Both the position numbers and the translations under genes were made by a program. A stretch of DNA of 64,000 nucleotides from Stenotrophomonas maltophilia (GTDB lineage: Bacteria; Pseudomonadota; Gammaproteobacteria; Xanthomonadales; Xanthomonadaceae): positions 2,808,001-2,872,000 of the forward strand of contig NZ_LT906480.1 in NCBI RefSeq assembly GCF_900186865.1. The letters are read 5' to 3'. The notes below the pieces were generated by a model. The model was not told where the DNA came from. It saw nothing but the letters and a program-made list of their open reading frames with translations, and searched no databases. Shown one piece after another: positions 34,989-41,784 of the stretch (position 1 is its first letter; each line of letters starts with the position of its first letter).

Positions 34989-35969
34989 CTATCCAAGGAC
35001 GGCAATGCCACCCGGAAAGCGACGCAGATCCAGCGACATCGTCAGTCGAAGCTGCTCCAGTGCCGCATCCGGATCATCAATGCGGAAGCGGCCGCTGACC
35101 GGCGCCCGCGCCAACGCCGATTCACCCAACAGCACCTTGCCACGCCGGTAGCGGTTGATCTCGTCCACCACCTCGCGCAGCGGTGCGCGGCGGAACACCA
35201 GCATGCCTTCGGTCCAGGCGCTCACCTCCGAAGCCACGGCCTCGGCCACCACGCCACTGAGGCGCTCGTCATAGTGGGTCTGCTGGCCGGCCTGCAGCTG
35301 CAGCCGGCCCTGCGGATGCTCGATGCGGGCGCTGCCCTGCAGGCAGGTCACCCGTACCTGGCCGTGGGTGTTGCGCACATCCAGGCGCACTGCGCCTTCA
35401 TCGGCAATCACGCAACCCGGGCCCGCGAACAGTGCCAGGCGCAGGCCAGCCCCGGTTTCGATCGCGGCCTGGCCCTGCACCAGCTCGAAGCCTTCGCCCT
35501 GCGCGTCCGCGCGGCGGCGCAGGCTGCTCTGCGTATCCAGTTCGATCTTCAGCTGTGGCAAGGGCGCGATCTGCAGACGTTCACCGGTGCCGGTGTGGAA
35601 ATCGGCCGCCATGGCTGTCACCGAAGGCCACAGCCCCAGCGGCGGGCGGATCGCCGCCACCACTACCAGGCTGGCCGGGGCGGCAATCGCGGCGCCCAGG
35701 AAGGCGCGCCGGCTCCAGCGCTGGGCCGGCGTCGGCGCCACCGGTTGACGCTCGGCCGCGGGCAGCTGCTCGCCGGCCAGGCGTACCTGCTCCCATTGCC
35801 GGCGCGCACGGCCAAACGCTTCGCGATGGCGCGGGTCAGCCTCACACCAGGTACGGAACCTGCGCCCGTCGGCGGCGGTCGCCTCGCCCGAGGTCAGCCG
35901 CACCACCCACGCGTGGGCCTGACGCTCGACGGCATCCAGCGGGCGTTGCGGGCGATCGTCAGGATCCAT
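34989..35969 (-). CDS. vreR: FecR-like anti-sigma factor (VreR-like)
   Basis: 326 residues. Cytoplasmic N-terminal domain (DAVERQAHAWVVRLTSGEATAADGRRF; W at 21 and 42) as in FecR/FpvR sigma-binding regions. One membrane segment follows at about 90-110, beginning RRAFLGAAIAAPASLVVVAAI. The twin Arg before it hints at Tat-dependent insertion, as reported for some FecR proteins. The periplasmic FecR domain contains DFHTGTGERLQIAPLPQL, VRVTCLQGSARI and LQAGQQTHYD, then a C-terminal STN-like region (LREVVDEINRYRRGKVLL). It would hold the sigma factor inactive until the VreA-type protein signals. It lies 69 bp downstream of the sigma gene. Confidence 0.88.
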   Translation of the reverse strand: MDPDDRPQRPLDAVERQAHAWVVRLTSGEATAADGRRFRTWCEADPRHREAFGRARRQWEQVRLAGEQLPAAERQPVAPTPAQRWSRRAFLGAAIAAPASLVVVAAIRPPLGLWPSVTAMAADFHTGTGERLQIAPLPQLKIELDTQSSLRRRADAQGEGFELVQGQAAIETGAGLRLALFAGPGCVIADEGAVRLDVRNTHGQVRVTCLQGSARIEHPQGRLQLQAGQQTHYDERLSGVVAEAVASEVSAWTEGMLVFRRAPLREVVDEINRYRRGKVLLGESALARAPVSGRFRIDDPDAALEQLRLTMSLDLRRFPGGIAVLG

Positions 35970-36038
35970 GGGGGCTCATGCCGGACCCGCACGCTGCGGG
36001 GTTCTGCTCGGCGTCAAAGTGTAGACGGATGCCGTCGC

Positions 36039-36569
36039 TCAGAACCGCACCTGGCGCCCCCGCCCGCTGCGCTCGGCCAGGTAGTCCTGGGCCGCCTTCA
36101 GCTCACGCTGCACCAGCCGCAGAGACACGCCAAGGTGATCGGCGACGTCGCGCTGCTGCAGGCCATCGACGCGGATCGCCAGCAGGATGCGGCGACGGCG
36201 CTCGGGCATGCGCTGCAGCAGGCCGACCATGTCTTCCAGCGCGAAGTCCAGTTCGGCCGCCTGCGCCGGGCCGGGTGCAGGGTCGGCCATGTCCATCAGC
36301 GTATCCACCTCCTCCAGGCTCAGCAGGCGGTGATCTGCTCGTTGGCGGTCGATCACGGTATTCATCGCCATGCGCAGCAGGTAGGCCGCGGGGTTCTGCA
36401 CGGCATCCAGACGGTCACGGCGCGCACTCAGGCGCATCCAGGTGTCCTGCAGCGCGTCGCCGGCCAGCTCCTCCGACCCCAGCTTGCGCACCAACCGGCG
36501 CTTCAGCTCATCGTAGGCACCCAGAAGGTGGTCCATCAGGTCAACTGCCCCAGCCGTACCGTTGCTCAT
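36039..36569 (-). CDS. vreI: ECF sigma factor, FecI/VreI type
   Basis: 176 residues. Region 2 (LAGDALQDTWMRLSARRDRLDAVQNPAAYLLRMAMNTVIDRQRADHR) and region 4 (MPERRRRILLAIRVDGLQQRDVADHLGVSLRLVQREL) with its helix-turn-helix. There is no regulatory extension. The start at 36569 has AGGA seven bases upstream; a GTG at 36611 was rejected for lack of one and because it overlaps vreA. It is followed by the FecR-type anti-sigma gene and preceded by the STN protein gene, the layout of cell-surface signalling systems and of PUMA3 in P. aeruginosa. Likely targets are this secretion locus. Confidence 0.88.
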   Translation of the reverse strand: MSNGTAGAVDLMDHLLGAYDELKRRLVRKLGSEELAGDALQDTWMRLSARRDRLDAVQNPAAYLLRMAMNTVIDRQRADHRLLSLEEVDTLMDMADPAPGPAQAAELDFALEDMVGLLQRMPERRRRILLAIRVDGLQQRDVADHLGVSLRLVQRELKAAQDYLAERSGRGRQVRF

Positions 36570-36585
36570 GTTCGAATCCTTGAAG

Positions 36586-37266
36586 TCATGGAAGGGGCGT
36601 GCGCCGGCCACAGTCGTGGTCGGTGCCGGAAGGTCGGATCTGCAGCGTTACCGGCTGCGGCAGCGCGGCGGCCTCGGTCGCCAGCACCAGGCCGTGCATC
36701 GCCTGCAGCAGGCGCGCATCGCGGCGGGCGCTGCCGCTGCCTGACAACAGCTCGGGCGCATGCACCTGGCCTTCGCTGTCGACATGGAAACGCAGCGTCG
36801 CGGCATAGCGGCCGGGCGCGATCTCCGGGTCGTCACAGAACGCCGCACGCAGGCGCTGCTGCAGCCCGCCGTAGCGACGCCGACGTTCGGCCTCGGGAAG
36901 TTCGGCGCCAACACCGGCTTCGCTGGCCGAGGGTGTCCCCCGGCGCAGCACCACACGCTGCTCGCCGATCACCTCGGCCTCGATACCGGAGTCCTGCAAC
37001 AGCACCTGCAAGGCAGGCAGCGGCGGCAGGCTGGCGCGCAGCGCATGGCTGCTGCGGCCCGCGGCAAGATCGCCCGGGTACATCACCGACCACCCGCTGA
37101 TGACGCTGAAGCGCTCGACCGCCTGTTCCAGCGGCTGCGCGGGGATATCGTAGGCATGAACACCGTCCTGCGCGGCAGCGGCAAAGGAAAGCAGCAGCCA
37201 TGCGGCGATGGCCACCTTCCAAGTTCTGACCGCATGGTGTCCATTCAGCCCCCTGACGTAGAACAC
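36586..37266 (-). CDS. vreA: periplasmic STN-domain signalling protein with TonB-like C-terminus (VreA-like)
   Basis: 226 residues. The proposed start is the GTG at 37266 (AGGG four bases upstream), giving a signal peptide (VAIAAWLLLSFAAAAQ). Residues about 38-105 form a secretin/TonB short N-terminal domain (YDIPAQPLEQAVERFSVISG; LPPLPALQVLLQDSGIEAEV), the signalling domain of FecA-type receptors. There is no beta-barrel: from about 135 the sequence (YAATLRFHVDSEGQVHAPELLSGSGS) looks like a TonB C-terminal domain. This matches the unusual receptor-like component of the P. aeruginosa PUMA3 system, which is not an outer-membrane receptor. It lies 16 bp before the sigma gene. The next upstream in-frame start (37341) would lack a signal-peptide-like beginning. 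Confidence 0.8.
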   Translation of the reverse strand: MFYVRGLNGHHAVRTWKVAIAAWLLLSFAAAAQDGVHAYDIPAQPLEQAVERFSVISGWSVMYPGDLAAGRSSHALRASLPPLPALQVLLQDSGIEAEVIGEQRVVLRRGTPSASEAGVGAELPEAERRRRYGGLQQRLRAAFCDDPEIAPGRYAATLRFHVDSEGQVHAPELLSGSGSARRDARLLQAMHGLVLATEAAALPQPVTLQIRPSGTDHDCGRRTPLP

Positions 37267-37572
37267 ATGACCCTCGGCAGCGACAGCAGCTGCAGTGGAC
37301 GCGCACCACGACCGGAACCCCGGCCCGCGCGCGACCAGCAAGCGGGCTCAAACCGTACCGGTGCCAGATGTCATTGCGATGACCGCCGCCCACGGCCTGG
37401 CGTCGAGGCAGGCTCCGTGGAGCCAGTCACGCGTCAGGAGTCAATGAATCGGACAGACATGATCATCTGCGCACAGGGGTCAGAGCCCGTGCCGACCCAA
37501 ACGTGTCGATCAAGGTCGACACCCACCAAGAGCAGCTCATGCCGTTCCGGCAGATCGTGGAAATCTGTCGAA

Positions 37573-37674
37573 GGCGGGGTGGGTCCGGTTGCGGGGGCGT
37601 CCGCGGCATGGATGCCGCGGCCAAGCCCCCAAGGAGGGGTTTACGGCGTCCCCTGCAACCGGACCGACCCCGCC
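37573..37674. repeat. large imperfect cruciform element
   Basis: The arm at 37573-37597 is the reverse complement of 37650-37674 with two mismatches in 25. The loop holds a 20-bp near-perfect palindrome CCGCGGCAT-GG-ATGCCGCGG (37601-37620). It looks like a composite REP or miniature non-coding element. Confidence 0.7.
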
Positions 37675-37690
37675 ATCCCACGGAATGCAC

Positions 37691-37750
37691 GCTGTTGCTT
37701 CGGCTGTTGCTTCGGCTGTTGCTTCGGCTGTTGCTCCGGCTGTTGCTCCT
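37691..37750. repeat. five 12-bp direct repeats GCTGTTGCTTCG
   Basis: Three exact copies of GCTGTTGCTTCG, then GCTGTTGCTCCG and GCTGTTGCTCCT. The 12-bp period keeps frame, and on the minus strand the repeat would read Pro-Lys-Gln-Gln, but the ORF has no start signal or conserved look. It is probably a slippage-prone non-coding microsatellite. Confidence 0.75.
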
Positions 37751-37755
37751 GAGAT

Positions 37756-37778
37756 TGCCGGCCAGCGGCCGGCACTAC
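37756..37778. repeat. SMAG-type palindrome
   Basis: TGCCGGCC-AGC-GGCCGGCA followed by CTACC: the canonical GTAG-ended family in reverse orientation, 45 bp past the stop of the Lrp-type gene. It may end that transcript. Confidence 0.75.
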
Positions 37779-37819
37779 CCGCGGGTGCCGGGTGCAACCC
37801 GGCCGCAACCACCCATTCC

Positions 37820-38284
37820 TCAAAGCGGCAGCTGGGTCGTCTGCTTGATCCGCTGCATCGGTATCTCGGTCTTGGTGTTCTGCACCCCGGCGATCCGGTT
37901 CAGGTGCTGCATCTGGAACTGCCGGTAGGCATCAAGATCGGCCACCGCCACCCGCAGCAGGAAATCGCAGTCACCGGCCATCAGATGGCATTCAAGTACT
38001 TCCGGGAAAGACTTGATGCTGTTGATGAAGTGGTTGGTGGTGTCCTCGTCCTGCCCGCGCAGCCATACCCGCACGAACACCGTGAAGCCACGGCCCACCT
38101 TGGCCTCGTTCAACAAGGCCACATAGCGGTCGATGTAGCCGCCTTCCTCCAGCAGCCGCACCCGGCGCAGGCAGGCCGACGGCGACAGCCCGACCAGACG
38201 GGCCAGCTCCAGGTTCTGCAGGCGGCCGTCGCGCTGCAGGGCGTCGAGGATGCGCCGATCGAGGTTGTCGAGCTGGTACTGCAT
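37820..38284 (-). CDS. Lrp/AsnC-family transcriptional regulator
   Basis: 154 residues. N-terminal helix-turn-helix (LDRRILDALQRDGRLQNLELARLVGLSPSACLRRVRLLEE) and a C-terminal RAM ligand-binding domain (FTVFVRVWLRG; FPEVLECHLMAGDCDFLLRVAVADLDAY; GVQNTKTEIPMQ). The start has AGGGG upstream. It is transcribed divergently from azlCD across 127 bp, so it very probably senses a branched-chain or other amino acid and controls the exporter, as Lrp does for brnFE in Corynebacterium. Confidence 0.9.
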   Translation of the reverse strand: MQYQLDNLDRRILDALQRDGRLQNLELARLVGLSPSACLRRVRLLEEGGYIDRYVALLNEAKVGRGFTVFVRVWLRGQDEDTTNHFINSIKSFPEVLECHLMAGDCDFLLRVAVADLDAYRQFQMQHLNRIAGVQNTKTEIPMQRIKQTTQLPL

Positions 38285-38411
38285 GGAATTTCACCCCTTC
38301 CACTTCTGGCCGCATGAAATATCAATCATCCAGAATCAAGTGGCATCAACGCAACCCAATTTCGCGATTGGACCGCTAGCATGGGCCACCCCCACCTTGT
38401 TGTGCCGTTCG

Positions 38412-39143
38412 ATGGACGCCCGTACCGCCCTCCCCCTGCCTGACACCTGCGATACCGCGCCGCGTGCCGAATTCCTGCGCGGCCTGCGCGCCGCCGTGCC
38501 GGTGATGATCGGCTTCATTCCCTTCGCCCTGGTGCTCGGCGCGCAGGCAGCCCAGAAGGGCCTGAGCGCACTGGAAGTGCCGCTGATGACCGGCCTCAAC
38601 TTCGCTGGCGGCTCGGAGTTCGCCGCCGTCGAACTGTGGACCTCGCCACCGCACATTGCACTGATCGTGGCGATCACCGCGCTGGTCAACAGCCGTCACC
38701 TGCTGATGGGCGCCAGCCTGGCCCCGCTGCTCCAGCACCTGCCGCGCCGCCGGGTGCTGCCGGCGCTGTTCTTCATGTGCGACGAAAGCTGGGCGATGGG
38801 CGTGGCCGATGCGCGCCGCCGTGCGCTCGGCTTCAGCCTGGCCTATTACCTGGGGGTGTCGGCAGGCCTGTATACCGTCTGGGTGGCCTGTACCGCGCTG
38901 GGCGCGATCGTCGGTCCGATGCTGGGCGACATCCATGCCTACGGCTTCGACATGGCTTTCCCCGCCGTGTTCCTGGTACTGCTGCGCGGCATGTGGCAGG
39001 GCATGAAGGCGGCACGGCCGTGGCTGGTCAGCCTGGTCGTTGCCGCTGCTACCTACCTGCTGGTGCCAGGTGCGTGGTACGTGGCCAGCGGCGCACTGGC
39101 CGGCCTGGCCGCCGCCTGGCAGCTGGCGGAGGACGCAGCATGA
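38412..39143 (+). CDS. azlC: AzlC-family branched-chain amino acid exporter, large subunit
   Basis: 243 residues with about seven membrane segments. AzlC motifs: GLRAAVPVMIGFIPFALVLG near the start, LMTGLNFAGGSEFAAVELW, and NSRHLLMGASLAPLL (family signature N-x-R-x-LMGAS). FFMCDESWAMGV and a Cys/Asp loop follow. It works with AzlD to export leucine, isoleucine, valine or their analogues. The start at 38412 was chosen because sequence further upstream overlaps the divergent promoter region. ATGA overlap with azlD. Confidence 0.9.
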   Translation: MDARTALPLPDTCDTAPRAEFLRGLRAAVPVMIGFIPFALVLGAQAAQKGLSALEVPLMTGLNFAGGSEFAAVELWTSPPHIALIVAITALVNSRHLLMGASLAPLLQHLPRRRVLPALFFMCDESWAMGVADARRRALGFSLAYYLGVSAGLYTVWVACTALGAIVGPMLGDIHAYGFDMAFPAVFLVLLRGMWQGMKAARPWLVSLVVAAATYLLVPGAWYVASGALAGLAAAWQLAEDAA

Positions 39144-39454
39144 TCTTCAATGGACTGATCCACTGGACTTCGGTACTGACCATCGTGCTGATGGCCGCCG
39201 CCACCTACCTGACCCGCATCGTCGGCTTCCTCGCGCTGCGCAACCGCACGTTGAGCAAACGCGCCGTGACGGTGATGGAAGCCGCACCGGGCTGCGTGCT
39301 GATCTCGGTGATCGCGCCGGACTTCGTCGCCGACAAGCCCGCCGACCTGGCCGCACTGGCGATCACCCTGCTGGCCGCCACGCGGCTGTCGATGCTGCCG
39401 ACGGTGCTGATCGGCGTGGTCTCGGCGGGTGTGTTGCGCTATCTGATGGGGTAG
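39140..39454 (+). CDS. azlD: AzlD-family branched-chain amino acid exporter, small subunit
   Basis: 104 residues with three to four membrane segments (TSVLTIVLMAAATYLTRIVGFLAL; VMEAAPGCVLISVIAPDFV; LAALAITLLAATRLSML). The TYLTRI motif is typical of AzlD/BrnE. It overlaps azlC by ATGA, so the two subunits are translationally coupled. Confidence 0.9.
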   Translation: MIFNGLIHWTSVLTIVLMAAATYLTRIVGFLALRNRTLSKRAVTVMEAAPGCVLISVIAPDFVADKPADLAALAITLLAATRLSMLPTVLIGVVSAGVLRYLMG

Positions 39455-39462
39455 CTACCGGT

Positions 39463-39483
39463 CCGCCGGGCAATGCCCGGCGG
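39463..39483. terminator. hairpin between convergent azlD and glgX
   Basis: CCGCCGGGC-AAT-GCCCGGCGG, a perfect 9-bp stem with a 3-nt loop in the 52-bp convergent gap. There is no strong T-run, but its position suggests a shared transcription end. Confidence 0.55.
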
Positions 39484-39506
39484 TCCGTAGTGGCGCAGCA
39501 GTGCAA

Positions 39507-41627
39507 TCACGCGCTGCTGCTTGCCGCGAGCAGGCACAGGCTGCGCGGCGGCAGCGTCCAGGCGCCTTCCTCATCCGGCTCCAACGGCGTTTCGTCGGTC
39601 TGCAGGAGTACGCGCCGGAACGACAGGGCGTCGTCTGACACACAGAACCGCTGCGGCTGCTCCCCGGCGTTCAACAGCAGGGCCAGGCTGACATGCCGCC
39701 CGGGCTCGCGCAGGCCACTGTCCGGGCTGCGACCGTCCAGCACGATCAGCAGCGCACGCAGCCCTGCGTCATGCCAGTCCGCTTCCTCCATGCCGCGACC
39801 ATCGGGATGCCGCCAGTCGATATCGCGCAGGCCCAGCGCCTCATCGTACTCGCCGCGCAGGAACCGGTTCCGGCGCAGCAGGCCGTAGCGCCGGCGCAGT
39901 GACAGCGCCCGCCGCACGAACGCCACCTGCGCCTGTGCAGCCGGCAATGCTGCGCGCTCCCAGTCGATCCAGCTCAGCGGATTGTCCTGGCAGTAGGCGT
40001 TGTTGTTGCCCTGCTGCGAATGGCCGAACTCATCGCCTGCCAGCAGCATCGGCGTCCCCTGCGCCAGCAGCAGCGTGGCCAGCAGATTGCGCATCTGCCG
40101 CGCACGCAACGAAAGGATCGCCGCATCATCGGTGTCTCCCTCCACGCCGTGGTTGCTGGAGAGGTTGTGCGAGTGGCCGTCACGGTTGTCCTCGCCGTTG
40201 GCCTCGTTGTGGCGATCGTTGTAGCTGACCAGATCGTGCAGGGTGAATCCATCATGCGCCGTCACCAGATTGATGCTGGCCGACGGTCGCCTGCCGTGGT
40301 GTTCGAACAGGTCGGCCGAGCCAGTGAAGCGCGTGGCAAACTCCGCCAGCTGCCCGCCATCGCCACGCCACAGCGCGCGCACCGTGTCGCGGAAGCGGTC
40401 GTTCCACTCGGCCCAGCCCGGCGGAAACTGGCCCAGCTGGTAGCCGCCCGGGCCGATGTCCCATGGCTCGGCAATCAGCTTCACCTGGCTCAGGATCGGG
40501 TCTTGGCGTACCGCATCGAGGAAGCTGCCCGAGGCGTCAAAGCCATGCCGTTCGCGGCCGAGGATGGTTGCCAGGTCGAAGCGGAACCCATCCACCCGCA
40601 TCTCGGTCACCCAGTAGCGCAGGGAGTCCATGACCATGCGCAGCGCACCGGCATTGGTCAGGTCGAACGTATTGCCGGTACCCGTATCGTTGATGTAATA
40701 GCGGCGATCATCGGCCAAACGGTAGTAGCTGGCGTTGTCGATGCCCTTGAACGACAGCGTAGGGCCCAGCTCGTTGCCTTCGGCCGTGTGGTTGTAGACC
40801 ACGTCCAGGATGACCTCGATGCCCGCGTTGTGCAGGCGCGCGACCATCTGCTTGAACTCGGCCACGGTGCCCAGCGACAGATAGCGTGCCTGCGGCGCGA
40901 AGAAGCCGATGGTGTTGTATCCCCAGTAGTTGCGCAGCCCGCGCTCGAGCAGCTGCTGGTCATCCACGTAGGCATGCACCGGCAGCAGCTCGATGGCGGT
41001 CACCCCCAGATGGCTGAGGTGGTCGACCACCGCATCGTGCCGCAACGCGGAGAAGGTACCGCGCTCGGCCTGCGGGACGTCGGGATGCTGCATGGTCAGT
41101 CCGCGCACGTGGGCTTCGTAGATCACGGTCCGGTCCCAGGGCGTGGCAGGTGCACGCTCGACGCCCCAGCTGAAGGCCGGATCGATCACGGCACAGCGTG
41201 GCATGTAACTGGCGCTGTCGCGGCGGTCGAAACTGAGATCGCCATCGCGGTGACCCAGGGTGTAGCCGAACAGGTGTGGGGCCCACTTCAGTTCGCCGAC
41301 GATCTGCTTGGCGTAGGGGTCCAGCAGCAGCTTGTTGGGATTGAAGCGATGGCCCTCTTCCGGGGCATACGGGCCGTGCACCCGGTAGCCGTAACGTTGC
41401 CCGGGCCGCACGTCCGGCAGGTAGCCGTGCCAGATCTCGTTGGTGTACTCGGGCAGCGCGATACGCTCGACTTCACGGTTGCGCGCGTCGAACAGGCAGA
41501 GTTCCACCCGGGTGGCGTGCCGAGAGTACAGCGCGAAGTTCACACCCAAGCCGTCCCAGGTCGCTCCCAGCGGGAACGGCCGGCCTTCGCGCACCCGCGA
41601 GGTCTGCGTCCACTTACGGCTGGCCAT
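39507..41627 (-). CDS. glgX: glycogen debranching enzyme GlgX
   Basis: 706 residues, GH13 isoamylase type. N-terminal CBM48-like domain (PFPLGATWDGLGVNFALYSRHATRVELCLFD), then the barrel with the GH13 regions: DVVYNHTAEG, GFRFDLATILG (nucleophile Asp), AEPWD (acid/base Glu) and VTAHDG. It cuts alpha-1,6 branches of phosphorylase-trimmed glycogen or similar glucans to give linear malto-oligosaccharides, the substrate of TreY upstream in the operon. The start at 41627 has GAGGAGGGAACCG upstream and lies inside the DUF2934 gene. Last gene of the operon. Confidence 0.93.
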   Translation of the reverse strand: MASRKWTQTSRVREGRPFPLGATWDGLGVNFALYSRHATRVELCLFDARNREVERIALPEYTNEIWHGYLPDVRPGQRYGYRVHGPYAPEEGHRFNPNKLLLDPYAKQIVGELKWAPHLFGYTLGHRDGDLSFDRRDSASYMPRCAVIDPAFSWGVERAPATPWDRTVIYEAHVRGLTMQHPDVPQAERGTFSALRHDAVVDHLSHLGVTAIELLPVHAYVDDQQLLERGLRNYWGYNTIGFFAPQARYLSLGTVAEFKQMVARLHNAGIEVILDVVYNHTAEGNELGPTLSFKGIDNASYYRLADDRRYYINDTGTGNTFDLTNAGALRMVMDSLRYWVTEMRVDGFRFDLATILGRERHGFDASGSFLDAVRQDPILSQVKLIAEPWDIGPGGYQLGQFPPGWAEWNDRFRDTVRALWRGDGGQLAEFATRFTGSADLFEHHGRRPSASINLVTAHDGFTLHDLVSYNDRHNEANGEDNRDGHSHNLSSNHGVEGDTDDAAILSLRARQMRNLLATLLLAQGTPMLLAGDEFGHSQQGNNNAYCQDNPLSWIDWERAALPAAQAQVAFVRRALSLRRRYGLLRRNRFLRGEYDEALGLRDIDWRHPDGRGMEEADWHDAGLRALLIVLDGRSPDSGLREPGRHVSLALLLNAGEQPQRFCVSDDALSFRRVLLQTDETPLEPDEEGAWTLPPRSLCLLAASSSA

Positions 41628-41784
41628 CGGTTCCCTCCTCGTCGCGCGCAGCGGCAATCTCGGCTTCCACCAGGCGCTCGGCCATGTGCCAATGCCGCTG
41701 CTGCTGGTCGTCCGGGCGCCCTTCCGCTTCCCATATCTGATGGGCCAATGCCTCAATCCGCTGCCGTCGTTCCCTGCTGTCCAT
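41614..41784 (-). CDS. small DUF2934-type protein
   Basis: 56 residues, starting MDSRERRQRIEALAHQIWEA and ending with an acidic helix and TDGQP. The pattern I..LAH.IWEAEGRP......HW..AERLVEAE is that of the DUF2934 family (function unknown, often near glycan or stress genes). It is nested in a tight overlap: its start lies 32 bp inside the treY 3' end and its stop 14 bp inside glgX. The reading frame is open and continues the strand's operon coupling, which supports it as real. Confidence 0.75.
   Translation of the reverse strand: MDSRERRQRIEALAHQIWEAEGRPDDQQQRHWHMAERLVEAEIAAARDEEGTDGQP

Larger units (their letters stand above)
37267..37819. other. 553-bp region between vreA and the Lrp-type regulator
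   Basis: No gene was found. From left to right it holds the upstream region of vreA with a GTCAT-TGCG-ATGAC inverted repeat (37370-37383); a hairpin GTGTCGA...TCGACAC (37503-37522); a 25-bp long-range inverted repeat enclosing a 20-bp palindrome (37573-37674); five 12-bp direct repeats (37691-37750); and a SMAG palindrome (37756-37774). I could not place a convincing Pho box or -35/-10 pair for vreA. Confidence 0.6.

Noticed and set aside
37641..37823. Small Gln/Pro/Lys-repeat protein on the minus strand
   Set aside because: It is created by the 12-bp repeat and cruciform element, has no ribosome site and no conserved look.
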